From assembly GCF_016808095.1 (NCBI RefSeq), contig NC_068975.1, positions 36,912,001 to 36,976,000 on the forward strand: 64,000 nucleotides of DNA, in the 5' to 3' direction. The stretch comes from Vigna angularis (taxonomy: Eukaryota > Streptophyta > Magnoliopsida > Fabales > Fabaceae). The first letter of the stretch is position 1. Every line of letters begins with the position of its first letter. The position numbers and the translations under genes are program-made. Below are positions 15,522-29,498 of the stretch, in pieces. The notes below the pieces were generated by a model. The model searched no databases. It was not told where the DNA came from and worked only from the letters and a program-made list of their open reading frames with translations.

Positions 15522-15989
15522 TTATTATTAGGTTTAATTGCTTCCTTTGTCCCCAGTTTGGTTGAATTGTGTCAAATTCATCCTCATTTTTAAAAAAGTT
15601 TCATTGTCGTCCTCACGTGGTATAAAAGTGTCAATTGAATCCAAACATAGAAAAAATTTGTGTCAAAGTAGTTATTTTTCCTATATCTCTGTGTCTTCCT
15701 TTCATATGTCACTTCTCTGGAGCTATGAAAAGCCTTAAATTGGATAAGGTAAAATGAATATCTGTACTTGATTGTATGAAAGGAAGACACAGAGATATAG
15801 GAAAAATGACTACTTTGACACAAATTTTTTCTATGTTTGGATTCAATTGACACTTTTACACCACGTGAGGACGACAATGAAACTTTTACACCACGTGAGA
15901 ACGACAATGAAACTTTTTTAAAAATGAGGATGAATTTGACACAATTCAACCAAACTGGGGACAAAGGAAGCAATTAAACCTTATTATTA
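15522..15989. mobile_element. 450-bp fold-back MITE with 9-bp target-site duplication
   Basis: The element is 15531-15980, with 9-bp duplications TTATTATTA at 15522-15530 and 15981-15989. The arms (about 15531-15706 and 15774-15980) are long inverted repeats starting GGTTTAATTGCTTCCTTTG. The right arm carries an extra tandem copy of a 30-bp block (15853-15882, 15883-15912), each holding a CACGTG core. The 9-bp duplication suggests a Mutator-type MITE. The duplication is low-complexity sequence, so its exact edges could shift by a base or two. Confidence 0.85.
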
Positions 15990-18600
15990 TTACACTGCCA
16001 TCTCACTCTGCAAATCAGAATCTTCCTTCATATTTCAACTTTTCAAGCTTCATCTTTTAAATCCTATTTTTTCTTCACGCGCTCCTTCCAGAATTTAACC
16101 CTTTCCCACTACAAAATTAAATTCGACAAGTTGCAGTATAAATCCAACCGTTAAAATAACATTATTTAATGGACCAGATTTAAAATTAAACAGTATTTTA
16201 ATGGATTACATTTTCGCAGTTCTGCTACTACTAAATGCAGAGGATCCAAACTTCTAGAAAGACTATACAATAAACTCTGACGTCAATAAGCATTTTTTGA
16301 CTACTGACTGCTGCATGTGCGGAGAAGAAAGACAAAGAAAAATAAAGAAACGTGTATTTATTTTTTATTTTTCATCCCATTTCAATTTAAATGTTATTCT
16401 TCATTAAAAAATTATAAATTTGATCCAATGTTTATTTTAATTTTAATTAGTTGAGTTTTTTTCTAACATGTTAAAATCTATAATTTTATATATTAAGGTA
16501 TGGTCACACGATCCTATATAACAACAAAGACAAACTTCTAATTTAGTAAATACTCAAAATAAAATTAAAATAAACTTAAAATCTGTTTGACTTGATACGA
16601 ACAGGCGGGACGATTGATCTTAATAGCATTTTTTGTAAAAAGATATTAAAAAACAGATTTAAATATAAGTATTTATTAATGTAATGATTAGGTCGTGTGA
16701 TTAGGGTTCACTAATTTTAAATCTATCTCAATAATTATAAATAGAAATCAAAGATAAAAGGCATATAATTATATTTATTATATATTTAAAATTGTTGTTC
16801 TGATTTTCAAATGAATTATTTATTAACTTAAGTATTAAAGTACTTTTTAACAAATACTTTGATTATTTGAAGTAAAAGTAAATACATAAAATAACTTTAA
16901 AATAAAATTGTAAAAATGTTTCTAAAAGTTAGCTGAAATATAATTGAATTATAATAAATTGTGTAAACTTGTAATGTTTTTTTAAGTATAAGATTGAAAC
17001 AAAGAAAAGAAAAGAAAAATAAAATAGTGATTCTAGAATCATAAAGAATATTATAATTAATGTAAAAAGATATTGAAAATTGACGGTAGTTAAAGACGAA
17101 GATGATGGCATGATCGCTCAGTTTTCTTGTCAAAAGAGAGGAAAATTTTCTCCTGCTTTTCTTTGTGTCTTTCTTCAGCTGATGTAACAAAAACAGAAGA
17201 TTCGACTTGGACTGAAGACCATTCCTTAATGCGTGTTTGAAAAATCTTCCATTATACTTTTTTATACTATTTTTTTCGTTAATTTTAATGTTAAAAATAC
17301 TTACAAATTAAATATACAACATTTTTTTTAATTCATAAAAAGAACATTAACCCAATTTTTTTATAATAAATCATATCATTGAATCAATTAATTAGATAAC
17401 AATAAAAAGATGTACAACAACTCACAGCTCAAAAAGATAAAAATATTTAAAAATATCTTTTTAACAACATTTTAACATTATTTACGTATGTATTATTATG
17501 TGATTGATTCATGTTAGTATTTATAATTATTATTATTAATTATGAATTAATTTTAAACCAATAATATAATAACACATAAATAATATTAAAATATTTTAAA
17601 AAAATATTATCAAAATATTATTATTTTTTAAAAAGTTTGACACATATGGAATGTGATATTGCTTCTTTTCGTGACACGTGTTATGGATATCCGAATAAAA
17701 GAGTATCAAAACAATTCTATTGAATTAAAATAAAGCTAAAAGAAAAAATACATTTGAAAATTACCTTTGAATCTACCTCACTCATTCCCTACTCGTGTTC
17801 AGAGGTCCCTCCTACTTCCTCCAATTCAGACTTTTATTTTGTTTTTCTCATCTCTTTTTCGCATTTGGCGTTTGACGTGGATTTTTTCTTTAACTGTTAG
17901 CTTTTAAAGTTGCTATTTAAAAAATATCTTTTATATTTCACATTTAAGAAATATGTTAACTTAATTCTTTTAACTGTTATTTATTATAATTATTGTTATT
18001 ATTTGTTTCTGATATAAAGTGATGTTAGTAAAGATTCAATAATTATATGTTAATGTGTATTAAATGTAATATTTTTTTATTTCATTATTTATAAATTTTA
18101 AAATAAATTTCGAATCAGCAGTTTATCTAGTCACACTTTGCTTTAAATTAATTAATATTAATATTAATTTCGTGATCTCAAACCATTCGACTCATCAAAC
18201 CATTCATTTTAACGTGATGGTACACTATAATTAAATCTACCTTATTGGCATGCTAATTTCATATACAAGATATATTTTAAACATCTGTAAATATATCAGA
18301 AATTGATGCAGGAAACACAAAACGTCTTTATTTTTTCTAGAAGTTATAGCTAAACATATACCTGACTTATTTTTAAAATACATCGAACTGAGTTAGTGGA
18401 AGATTATAAATATCATTATTATATCACCAGATTGCTTTAGTTTTGGCAATTGGCAAAAGAAGGGTAAAAAAATAAGAAAACGTGTAAGAATAATTAAATA
18501 ATACATTTCTTTGTTGAAAAAGCTAAGCCTCTGTTCCTCAGAATAATATTAATGAGCGTAAGATATGAACAGTGATTCTAGAAATGTCGAAGCTGTCTGT
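15990..18600. other. Intergenic spacer, no gene recognised
   Basis: AT-rich. About 16600-16830 vaguely resembles the LTR-like repeats at 5215 and 10010 (loose 'gtgtgattagggttcactaattttaaatc...ataattataaatag' wording). About 17440-17620 has imperfect inverted ends around 'ttaacaacattttaaca', like the MITE at 38955. The minus-strand frame at 16897-17190 has no recognisable domain. Confidence 0.45.
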
Positions 18601-18610
18601 GGCACACTTA

Positions 18611-18620
18611 TAGATATATA
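18611..18620 (+). promoter_or_regulatory. TATA-box candidate for J-protein gene 2
   Basis: TAGATATATA lies about 60 bp upstream of the ATG at 18682, in a position equivalent to the TATA-like element of the paralogue. Confidence 0.5.
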
Positions 18621-18681
18621 CCCCACATACTGAAAAGCAAAGCAGAGTTCCAATACTACACAATCAATTAGATTCAGAGCA

Positions 18682-19179
18682 ATGGATGTTCTCAGATTCA
18701 CCTCAAACCTTAGCACCACTCACATGCTTCCACTCTCCAAAAGACATCAAACACAACATCCTCGTATGAAGTTTTCCGTTTCATGCAGAGCCACGAAACA
18801 GCAGGCGTGTGTGGAGGAGAACTTGTACAAAGTACTGAGTTTGAGTCCCATGAGTGCGACCACAGATGACATAAAGAAAGCGTACAGATCAATGGCTCTT
18901 CAGTACCACCCCGACGTGTGCCATGACGGTTCCAAGAAAGAAGAGTTGACGAGGATGTTTGTGCAGCTCAACGCCGCCTACACCACCTTATCCAACCCAC
19001 AGCTTCGAGCGGATTATGATTATGAGTTGGGTTTGAGAAACAAGAAAAGTGTGGGTGATGAGAGCTGGAGATGTAGGTGGCAGGAGCAGGTGGTTGGGTT
19101 GAAGAGAAGGTCTCACACGCGTATGGCACAAAGGGATGGATCCTGGGGCTCTAGAGTCAGAGCACGAAACATGAACTGA
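18682..19179 (+). CDS. Plastid J-domain co-chaperone, DnaJ20-like (copy 2)
   Basis: Predicted 165-aa protein, intronless, paralogous to the gene at 5970. It has a transit-peptide-like N-terminus (residues 1-36, ending FSVSCRA), a J domain at about 47-113 with HPD at 76-78, and a basic C-terminal tail (ESWRCRWQEQ...LKRRSH...GSW). Helix II reads KKAYRSMALQYHPD, the family consensus, whereas copy 1 has His for the usual Tyr. Expected role: stimulating plastid Hsp70. It is convergent with the SULTR gene whose stop codon is at 20053, with about 870 bp between the two stops. Near-identity to copy 1 through the J domain points to a local duplication. Each copy has its own promoter-like region. Confidence 0.93.
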   Translation: MDVLRFTSNLSTTHMLPLSKRHQTQHPRMKFSVSCRATKQQACVEENLYKVLSLSPMSATTDDIKKAYRSMALQYHPDVCHDGSKKEELTRMFVQLNAAYTTLSNPQLRADYDYELGLRNKKSVGDESWRCRWQEQVVGLKRRSHTRMAQRDGSWGSRVRARNMN

Positions 19180-20052
19180 AATCAAACATTTGAATGAACC
19201 ACTTCAAAAACTCAGATGGTTTTTATTTCGATGAATATCTGTAATATGTAGTTCAGTTTTTCAATACTACAAATTACGCAGGATTAGTTAAACTGCAGTG
19301 ATTGATGTATGTAAAATAATTTCTCTCTTGTAATTCAATTTTTCTGGCTACTAATTTTTGTGAAGAAAAGGTTAGGGTGAAGTATATATATAATTATAGA
19401 CTAATCTTCCACAACATACAACTTATTATAGACTCAGAAAAATGAAAAAAAGAATAATTATACGGTGACATTTTGTAAATAAGTAGAATTTTTTTATGTA
19501 AGAATAACACTTAATGTTATATTTGTAATTTTTTTGAATAAATTGCTAGATTTATTTTTAGGATGGTTCAAATTCGCGCATGCAATCAGGTGTATAGTAG
19601 TATATTCGGAAGTGGGTTTGGATTAGATTTGAGAAAGTATAATTTATTGATCGGAATTGTCCAAAAATTTGCACCAACTAAATCAAATTATCAAATTATC
19701 AAATGAGGTATGAGATGCTTCACATCAGAAAAATGGATCCCAATCATACCATACAAACCATGAAGTCAATTTTCTCTCTTCTTCTGCAACTATTGAGTGT
19801 ATGTATATCATTACAGATATGTTAATATTCCCACAAATTAAGATATAGACACATAATACATTTTTTATTTCCTTTTCCTTTCATACATCAACATATAAAA
19901 CATGAAACAATAGAAGATAACCAAGCAGAGATATGGAAGACACATCTACATAACTCCCTGCTCAGAAACTTTCTAATGAGCACTTTGAACACTTGATTCC
20001 CACCCTTTGGACTTCAACGGTTGAATATTGAAGCTATAGTTATTTCATTTCT
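19180..20052. other. Convergent intergenic region
   Basis: Region between the stop of J-protein 2 (plus strand) and the stop of the proximal SULTR copy (minus strand). It must hold the 3' untranslated regions and polyadenylation signals of both. No separate gene was seen. Confidence 0.6.
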
Positions 20053-23000
20053 TCATAATACTCCTTCACCATTTGCACCAAAAGTTGAAACAACATCAGC
20101 CACTGTTGGAAATATGTTATTTTCTCCAATAACATCTGTTAACTTAGATGCACGGAGTTTCTCTATCACAATTGGTCCTGGGTTTGCCATGATAAGCTGT
20201 AAAAACACAAAAAGAAAACGTCTTCACATTTAGTCAAGTTGTTTTTTACTGTATTACAATAATACTATCATTATTTATTATATTGTTTGCACGCAAGCAA
20301 CTCAATTAATAAATTTGTCTCCTGTAATGAAAGAAAAGGCCATTTAATTATTCATAAAGTATATGTATCTTCGTGAAGCAAATATGGGAGGACAAGGACC
20401 TTCGAATTCCTTACCATTTTTGGCAAATTTTATCAGCATAAAACAAAACAAATCTCTACCCAGAGACTCATTCAAAAGAATTTCTACAGAAATTAGAAAT
20501 GACTAACAATGTAGAAAAGGTTAAATTCTATGATTATTTAGTTATTTATTTATTACCTGCACTTTTCTTTTCTGAAGACTCTTGTATAACTCTTCAAAAG
20601 CATGAATGCCACTTGTGTCAATATCAGTGACAGCTGCAAGAAGAGTATGGTTGGGTGAATAATTCATCAAAATTAATCTTGAAAAACACGATGAAAGGAT
20701 TTCTTAGGAATCTAACGTGACATCTCAACAGTGAGATACTCTATTCTGGACAATCCACTTGTTATCCTTTGGTTTTCTTCATCACTCAGCCATCTCAAAA
20801 TTCTGCAAATTAAATTGTGATGGAATTATTCACCAGCCTAATCAGTAAACCAATATCTAGATTTTCTTAACCTAGAACTGAGACTGTCTACAAACTTAAT
20901 AGTATTATATACCTAAAGCTCATGGTACCAATAAAACTTATCCATAAATCATTAACCTAAATTTTTGACCACATTCCAAACTGACCCTCAGTGTGAAAAC
21001 ACTATACAAAAAGATTCCCACCTCACACTTCCCAGTGATAATAGTTTCCAAGTTTCAACAAACAGTTAAAGGTTCTTAAATTATCATAATAGCCACTTGT
21101 AGCTTCCAATTTAAATCATGTGAGTCTACAATCATACAAATAATTAGGAATAAAATTAGTCATTTACCTCTCCTTGATATAGTTGGAGTTTGAGAAGTAG
21201 ATTGCAGAGTCAACCCTGACAATCAGCATGCCATCAATTTGGGTTGCTTTGGGGTATTGCCAGACGTTCCTATAAGCAGTAGTTCCTGGAAGCTTCCCTA
21301 ATATTGCTGTCCTTGGTCTTGTCACTTGTAAAAGGATTTTAGAAAATGATATAGCCACCTGCATAATAGTGAAATGTCCAAATTGAATATGCAAGAAACG
21401 AAAAACCCTTTTCTGAATCTTGTCCTGATTTTTCAATTACCGCAATTAGAAGGCCAATCTCAACATTTATGAACACCACACCAAAGAGGGCTCCCATGCA
21501 AGCAACAAAATCGAACTTGTCTATCTTCCATAAAAGAATAATAGCTTCAATGTTCACAAGGCCAAGCACCGCGGCTATTATAATAGAAGCAAGCACCGCA
21601 TTTGGAGTGTACTCGAATAGCGGCGTAATAAGTAGCAGAGTCAATAACACAACCATGGACATAACTATGTTCGATACTGCAGTTTTACAACCGGCCATGT
21701 TGTTCACTGCTGTGCGAGAAAAACCGCCTACATCATAAACAGCTCTTGTTCATGTGACAGTGATAGGTACAAGAAGTTGGTATGAAGAGGTTAAACATGC
21801 TTGAATAATTGTACCTGTAGACACATAACAAGATGTTAAAGAACCAACGATGTTCATTGCCCCCATTGCCATCATTTCTTGGTTGCCATCAAGTGGGTAG
21901 TCTTTCATGGCAGCAAATGTTCTCCCAATCGCTACAGCTTCCTAATAGTTAAGGAATTAATCAAAAGAGAAACGAAAGAAAAATGAATTTGCTTTACTAG
22001 TGTGGATAAGGATAAAGTGAGTGTTCTCAAGAAAATAAAACATTTACTTACCGTGAGTGCTACCATACCAGCTATTACACCAACACGAATACCAGGACCT
22101 AGATATTTTCCACTGAAAAAAATCTCTCCAGCAGATGATGAATTCACACCCTTCTTGACATGTTTAATCTGAAATAACACACTTTCAGTTCCATGGTGCT
22201 TAATTTTGTTTCAATTACCCCATCAATTTTACGCTACTTACAATTGCCACGCCTTTCTTGTCTGCTCTGGTTATGTAGACAGAAAAGGTAGACACTATGA
22301 CAGATATCATAGGGGAAATTGCAGCCACCCAAAAGAGCTTCTTATTCTTTTTACCCTGTCCATCCAACAGAAATGTTATGATAATTAAATCTACAAGAGA
22401 AAGGTGGAGAAAAGGAGGAACCTGTTTTTGACATTCTTACGATATACTTGGCTACAAGAAGGAAAACCAAGAATGATAATCCAATGACTATTGTCTCCCA
22501 ATTCCACTGCAAGGCAAGGTTTCAAGCAAATGAATACAAGCTCCATTTTAAAGTGAATTTTAAGGCAAAATGAAACCTTACCCCATGGTGTGCTGAACTG
22601 AAAACCGAGCGCATGACAGAAACAATATCAGTTTTCTTAGTGAAGTTTTTTATGCCAAGCAAACCCTTAAGCTGTTGCAGAGCAATTGTAATGGAAGATC
22701 CAGTCATGAATCCCACAACGGCAGCATGTGACACAAAGTCAATCAAGAAACCAAGTCTACAATATTCACGTTAGACACTAAGTTAACACACAAAAGAACA
22801 GTTTAAGCAAGGCAAGAAAGAACAACGAATGAAAGAGAACCCTTTCCTATATATACCTGAGAACACCAAGTGCCATTTGAATGACTCCTGCGAAGAAGGT
22901 GGCAGTAAATGCAAGGCGCAGGTATTCATGACTTTTGATGTCGCTGATTTCATCGGACAGTGTAGTCCCAAGCAAGAGGGATACAACAGCTACGGGTCCA

Positions 23001-23769
23001 ATGGCAATATCTCTTGAGCTTCCCATGAAAGCATATACAAGAGGAGTAACAAAACTAGTGTCTGCAGAGTCAAAGAAAGCCAAAGTCATGAAACTGAAGA
23101 ACTAAGATGTCCAAGTTGAATTCTTAAAACAAAACCAAGACGCTCACACAGTGCATATTGGGGATCCAAATTTGCAAGTTTTGCGTATGCAATATCCTGC
23201 CATGCATGCATTCATGTGTTAAAGAAGATAATAACATAAAAAAGACATAATCGGCCAACAATATCAACACACTTCTTGACATTTTCTTTTCAACCCATTC
23301 CTTTTATTAGTTGAAATTCAATCTCATGTAATAAGAAAATGTGAAAAAGTGTGTTTTTAATATTTTTAGAAGTGTAGCACAGATACTCACATAGACAGCG
23401 GACTCACACACGACATGGATAAAGACTTACTTGAGGGATGCAAAGACTTGCAATGGTGAGTCCAGAAATGAAATCACCTCTGAACTTTTTAAGATTGTAG
23501 TCTCTGCCCCATTCGAAAATGGGTAAGAAAGATTGCAGGGCTAATACAAAGACTCTAAAGAAGCTTTGGTCTTTAAATTTGTGTAAGGGTTTGTCTGGGA
23601 AGAAAGTCTCAACCACAGAATATTTGATCTCTTTGAAAAGTGTCTGCTTAGGAGGAGATTCCACTCTGTGAATGTGTGACAAAGTATCTCCATGCTTACG
23701 TGAAGATGCCCCATTTCTTATTTCCTCCATGTCCTTTCTCACACCCTCGTCAGTCACGCGTTGACTCAT
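20053..23769 (-). pseudogene. SULTR1-type sulfate transporter, proximal copy, frameshifted in exon 2
   Basis: Thirteen exons, all with GT/AG borders: 23431-23769, 23149-23196, 22857-23061, 22582-22756, 22441-22506, 22242-22355, 22052-22168, 21815-21941, 21441-21727, 21168-21358, 20717-20802, 20557-20633, 20053-20196. Group 1 SULTR proteins are plasma-membrane proton/sulfate symporters with a membrane domain (exons 1-9) and a cytosolic STAS domain (exons 10-13). Diagnostic stretches include ASLCIPQ, GSSRDIAIGPVAVVSLLLGT and VTDIDTSG in the STAS domain. Exons total 1,976 bp, one base short of whole codons. The missing base is in exon 2, which is 48 bp here and 49 bp in the distal copy: GGATCC-CAATATGC against GGATCCACAGTATGC. 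Translation would stop in exon 3 after about 152 residues. Every other exon is open and matches the distal copy in length (exon 1 is 3 bp longer), so the lesion is recent or is a sequence error. Confidence 0.88.
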
Positions 23770-24180
23770 TTATCGTCTCACCTGCAAATCACACAATACT
23801 TTAGTCATGCAATTTAGTTTTATGTTGAATGAGAGTGAGTGAGAACATCATAAGAGGGTTATGATATTGAACACTTCAAAAGGAATTCGCACTATAACTT
23901 TTCTTTTCATATAAATAAAACCAAGATAAGGCTAATGATTTCAATTGACCATAATTATCAATTAGTTTACTCATTGATGGGATGTTACATGTTGGCTTGA
24001 TTCATTGAATGTTGTAGAGTTGTAATTTGGTAGAAATGATTGAATCTAAGAACAGAGGAGAGTTTTACTTGGCTTTTCATAATAGCTCTAACTAGACATA
24101 GAACTGTCCATTATCCGAGAAATTAAATTAAATTATTTTATTTTTGTTCCATTAGAAAGAAACTAGTATGAGACCCCACC
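23770..24180 (-). promoter_or_regulatory. Upstream region of proximal SULTR copy, duplicated with the gene
   Basis: Blocks here match the upstream region of the distal copy in the same order, for example 'gggttatga..t.gaacacttcaaaa', 'agataaggttaat', 'ccat.attatcaatta' and 'cttggcttttc'. The duplication therefore carried promoter sequence as well as the coding region. In the distal copy, extra sequence of roughly 300 bp separates these blocks from the start codon. Confidence 0.65.
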
Positions 24181-27100
24181 GGCTGTTGGTTTCCTTAATT
24201 GTTAACTTGTAATTAATGTAATTATTACTATATTTAAATGAATAATTTATTTATGTAATTATATTTAAGTTATGTATAGTTATAAATATAATATTTAAAT
24301 GAAAAGTTTAATAATAAGAAAAAAAAATTAATTAGTTATGGGCTATTTTCACTTTTTATTTTTAATAAATTAATGAAAAATAAATAATATTATTTTAATA
24401 TTGATTTCTTTATATTATTGAACATACAATTAATAATACCAATAGTAATGAATTATAATAATAATTGGTGAAACTAATATCTTACTTTTGATGAGAAAAA
24501 AGGTAAAACCTTCTGAGCTAGCCTAGCAAGTAGAAAACGGGTCCTTCTTGGACTATTTTTGTATAAAACTATCTGCACAATGAAACCAATTGTGAAACAC
24601 TGCAACAATGGTAGAAACAGAACCCCGTCTACTAAAAGCTGAAAATTCAAGAACATATTGCAACTGTATCATCCACATTCACATAATATTTTCTGATGAA
24701 TAAAAAATTATCCAACTTAGTACATTGTAGTAGAAACAACAGACCATACAAAATGAACTTGAAGTCAAGAATAATCATAAATAAGATCAAAGTACAATAC
24801 CATAGTATGCATTGCATATTAAGTACTGACACAAAGCAAACAATTTATATATCCACAAAATCTATACCAACTTTGAATCATTCACAGGTTGCAACTTACA
24901 TATTTGAGCCAGCATTCCTGATATTTGTACTGATAGATATCTGTTGAATGACACCCATATTGTGGTGGGCAATAAACCCAAATTTTGCATTTCTAAGAAA
25001 GTCAATCATGAGAAGTTGTTGATAGAAGATGGGAGGAATTATAACTGCATCAAAATTAGTGACAGACTGAAAAATTACAAAAAAGATTGGAGGAAATTTT
25101 TTGACCAAACTATTACCTTTCTTGGACTCACCCTCAAGTTTGTCATTAAGCTTCTTCATTAGCAACCTCAATAGGTATCCAAAGAGCAATTTCTTCATAA
25201 ACCACAGCCCAATTAGACTCCAAAGCTCTTAGTAGCATTCTTACAAAGATATGAAAAGCATTCATTGTTAATGTCTAAAGAGACTAATTTCACCTAAATG
25301 TGTCAGCAACAACAACACATTCAAATGGCAAAGCAGAGCATAATATTTCTGTTCATGCCTGCCTCTTCATGTGGAATGATCGATTTGGAAATCCCTTTGA
25401 CAACAACCAACTTAACTTCTTTCAATTTTTGTTTGCGCCTATTTTCAACTGCTTCCATAGGATAAAGAACGAAAAAGAAAAGACCTTAAAAAAAGAAACT
25501 CAAGTTGGATTAAATAATGCCTACCTTCAAGTTGATGTTCACCAAATAAGAAGAAGAATACCTAACCTTCAAATTGATGTTCAATAAGAAGAAGAAGAAC
25601 CTCTGATGAAGAAGAAGGAGAAAACTAAAAATGCAGGATTGGAGAAATACAAAGAAATCAAAAGCATTTGTTGGACAGAGCTTCCAAAATGCTTTTTCGC
25701 AAATGATACACATTTGAAAAGAGAGCCAACAATGTCTACCATTTATAGTGTTGGCGCCAATTATGCAAGAATGCTGCAAAGAAGAAAATAACATTAAAAA
25801 ATGGTCATACACAGAAGTAAAACAGGAGTAAGTTGGTAAAATACACAACAAGAATGACAAAAAAACCCCACATTTAATGTATGAAGTGTATCAATAACAA
25901 TAAGGGTATTAAAGGAAAACAAAAAATGAATATAAAAAACAAATAACTAATTTTTTGGACAGGTGTCACAAATTTAGATAAGGGTATTAGGATATATTTA
26001 TTACCTGTTTGTTATTTTAGTTTTTATATTAGATATTATGTTAGAAGTTAATTTTACTCACGGGATTGCAATTAATTGCTTTAATGTATTGCTATTCATA
26101 TAATAAATATCTAACTAACTCATCATTGCAGATTATTCACTTATTATTTTATTTTGTTTTTAATTCTACAGTCGGTTTTCATGTCAGATTATTTTATAGT
26201 TCAACCGTATAAACTAACACGGGGAATATTATGCGAATGTGATGATACAATTGCAATATGTTCCTGAATTTTCATCTATAGTAGATAGGTTTATGTTTCT
26301 ACCATTGTTAGAATATTTCGCACTGGGTTTCTTGATGATTCTTGCTGTTTTAGTTGGTTGATGGGACAAACATTTACAATATCCTAGAACCATGCTATCA
26401 ATCTACAAAGACAATAAAAACGTTAATTTTTTGGTTTTTATATTTCGTTCATATAAGGTTTATTTTTTTGTTTGGTATGGATTTTGTGGATGAAAATTTT
26501 GTTTGTTTTGTGTCAGAACCTTATGTGCAACATATATACTATGGATGGTACTTTGTTCTTATTTGTGGATATTTTTTTCCTACAAGTTCGTTTTTGTTCA
26601 ATAAAATTGATCTCTTTAAAGTTACATTTAAATAAATTATGATCAAAATCATAAGTTTTAAATAAATTACTAAATTTACTTTAATATGAAAAAACGAAAT
26701 AAAATTATTAATCTTTCACCAATGATATTATTATTAAATATATCCGTATTCATTATTGTACATATTTTAAACAATTTTATTTTTATTTTATGATACTAGA
26801 TTTTGTAAAGACGTGTTTTTACGCATTAAAATAAATTTATAAAATTATTTATAAGTGGTAATTAAATTTAATACGCAATGAATACTCTAGTCTCAATTTT
26901 AGTTTTCTTTCATAAATAACTTCTAAAACTTTTACTTTTAATTTTTTCATTTATATTTATGTTATTTGTTAAGGTAATCATAAATATATAATTATTAACT
27001 TTTACAAAGTTGAATTATTATTTCTTGATTAAATTATTATAATGGAAGATCAAGTAAGTTGTGACTAAATCTAATAGAAAGAAAATAAACAATCAATATG

Positions 27101-29458
27101 CGAGAACAGGTGATGACGACTGATAATTAAATACTAAATATTGTTTTGGGTCATTCTAAAGTATGAAAAAGATAAAAAAATTAGTATTGTATAATAAGTT
27201 ACGGGTCAATTCATCATAACTCGGGGTTAGTTCACTGTAACTTGACTCAAACTCGTATAACTTAAATTGAGTGAGCTGAAACCATTTTGACTTATAATCA
27301 ACTAAAGAAATTCAATTTTTTAATTTGACTTAACTCAAATTTATAATAAATTTCACTAAATCAAAATAGGATTGACTCATCAACTCATCCATAAATTTTA
27401 AATATTAAATTATATTAAAAAATCATAAATTTTAAATATTAAATTATATTAAAAAAATCATAAACCTAGATGCTCTTACTATTTTGATTTGAAGCAACGC
27501 AAATCTTGTTCTTTACACACATTCCTTCCTAGATTTGAAGGAGAGTGTACTCTTTTACATGTTCAATAATATTAAATTATTTATATTAAATAAAAGGTAT
27601 GTATACTGAATTTAACTGTTAAGTTGTTTTTAAAGCTGTCAGTTTTAATTGTGTTGAGTATAATGTTTGAAATCTCATATTTATGTTTTAATTTAAATGG
27701 AAATCATAATAAACTAAACCAATTTTAATTTAAGTCATGTGTATATGCAAATACAAACATAATAAATTGTCATGTTACATGATGTGCATATTATCATGGG
27801 ATTCAAAAGAGTTAACCCAATTCTATTCTTATCCCAATCCAAATCCACTTCATGGAGTTTTGAAGACCAAAAGCTTTAGAAAAACCCTCTAATATGTGGG
27901 AAAAAAATGAGGCCCAGTTCTAGAATAGGCTTTCCGAGGCTCTAAAATTAACACTGCACTGCACGTTAGCTCATGTCATTCCTTCATGGAATCTTACACA
28001 TTTAAAATTTATAATAAATACACCATTTTTAATTTATAAGTTATATATATTGTAATTAAAATATGTTATAAAAACTACCTTTAAACATATAAATGTATTA
28101 TAAATTCATGATAAATAGTTTCTATTATAATAGAAGCTTGTTTTAACCTATTGATATTGTTTATGTGAAATTGAAAATATGAAATATAACTTAAAAATAA
28201 TACTAAACTAAAAATTGAAAGAAAAAGAAGTTAATAATTTTTAGTTAAAAGAATAAAAACTATTTTCTAAAAATGTTTTTTTAATATCCTATTCCAATTT
28301 ATATATAATGATGATTGACTTCAAAAACAAACACAAAATCTCGAGGTAACAGTTGATATGGACTTATTAAAAAAACAAAAGAAAGAGTGAAAGAGACTAT
28401 TAGAGTCTCATCACCCTTCCATTATAAAATATTATAATGACTGTATTGTGAGTTTGCAATTGATTTTTATTATTATGGTCAACTGAGTGAATTTGAATTG
28501 AGAAAATGAATAGTTTTGATTAACTATGTGGCCATGAAATATAATAAATAATTTACAATCATTGTAATGGTAAAATTGTTTATTAAGCTGAAATGCCTCC
28601 AAAATTAAGAGAGATGTAAACGAAATAATGGAATAATTATAAAATTGATTTAATAGTAAAAGTTGAAAGAGAGATTTTAGATTTAAATTTTTCACTACTC
28701 TTTAAAAAAATATAAATTTGCTTAAAAAGATTTGAAAAAAATAAAAGAAATTCTAAATTCTAAATTTTCAAATAAATAAAATATTAACAATTAATACTTG
28801 TTTCTAAATAAAATAATGAAACATATAGTCTAATAGTCTAGTTTCGTTTTATTCTTCTAATATATATGTGAAGTGAGGTTTCATATGTCTTGATAAGCGA
28901 TTAGTGATTCAATAATACTTAATTATTATATGAAAAATTAAATAATTAATATTAACAAGTCATATCAAACATAACTCTGAAGACAAATCTGCATGACACT
29001 GTTCTTTTAGCTTTCTAAATTAAATTCTAATAATGAATCAACTTCAACACTTCCCTGTGGGAATCGTTATTCACTGTAAGTTGAAACAACATCTGCAAAA
29101 TTGCAAAATTGCAAAATTAATAATAATAATAATAAATTCATATTTTAAGACATTAAAGAATATGTAATTAGAGATTTTTTTATTAGCTGGACTTCTCTCT
29201 CTTAATATTTATTTGAATGAGAGGGGAAATGTAGGGAAAAAAAAATGAAAGAATAAATTAGAAAATATATATTGTTTGAATGGATAAAGAAATGAATAAA
29301 TTCCTCTCTCTTGTATATCGTATGAATGAGAAAATAGTAAACTTCGAGTATGTTATACGCAATTATACTTGTAGTCAGCAACTGCTAATTGTTTATTATT
29401 TGACAAAATACAAAATAACATGTGCATTTGTCTATAAACTCATTTTTTCAATAAAGAA

Positions 29459-29498
<40 letters not shown>

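Noticed and set aside
15590..15973. 127-codon minus-strand frame and its plus-strand mirror
   Set aside because: Both are readings of the inverted arms of the 450-bp MITE, which is why the two frames encode nearly the same peptide.
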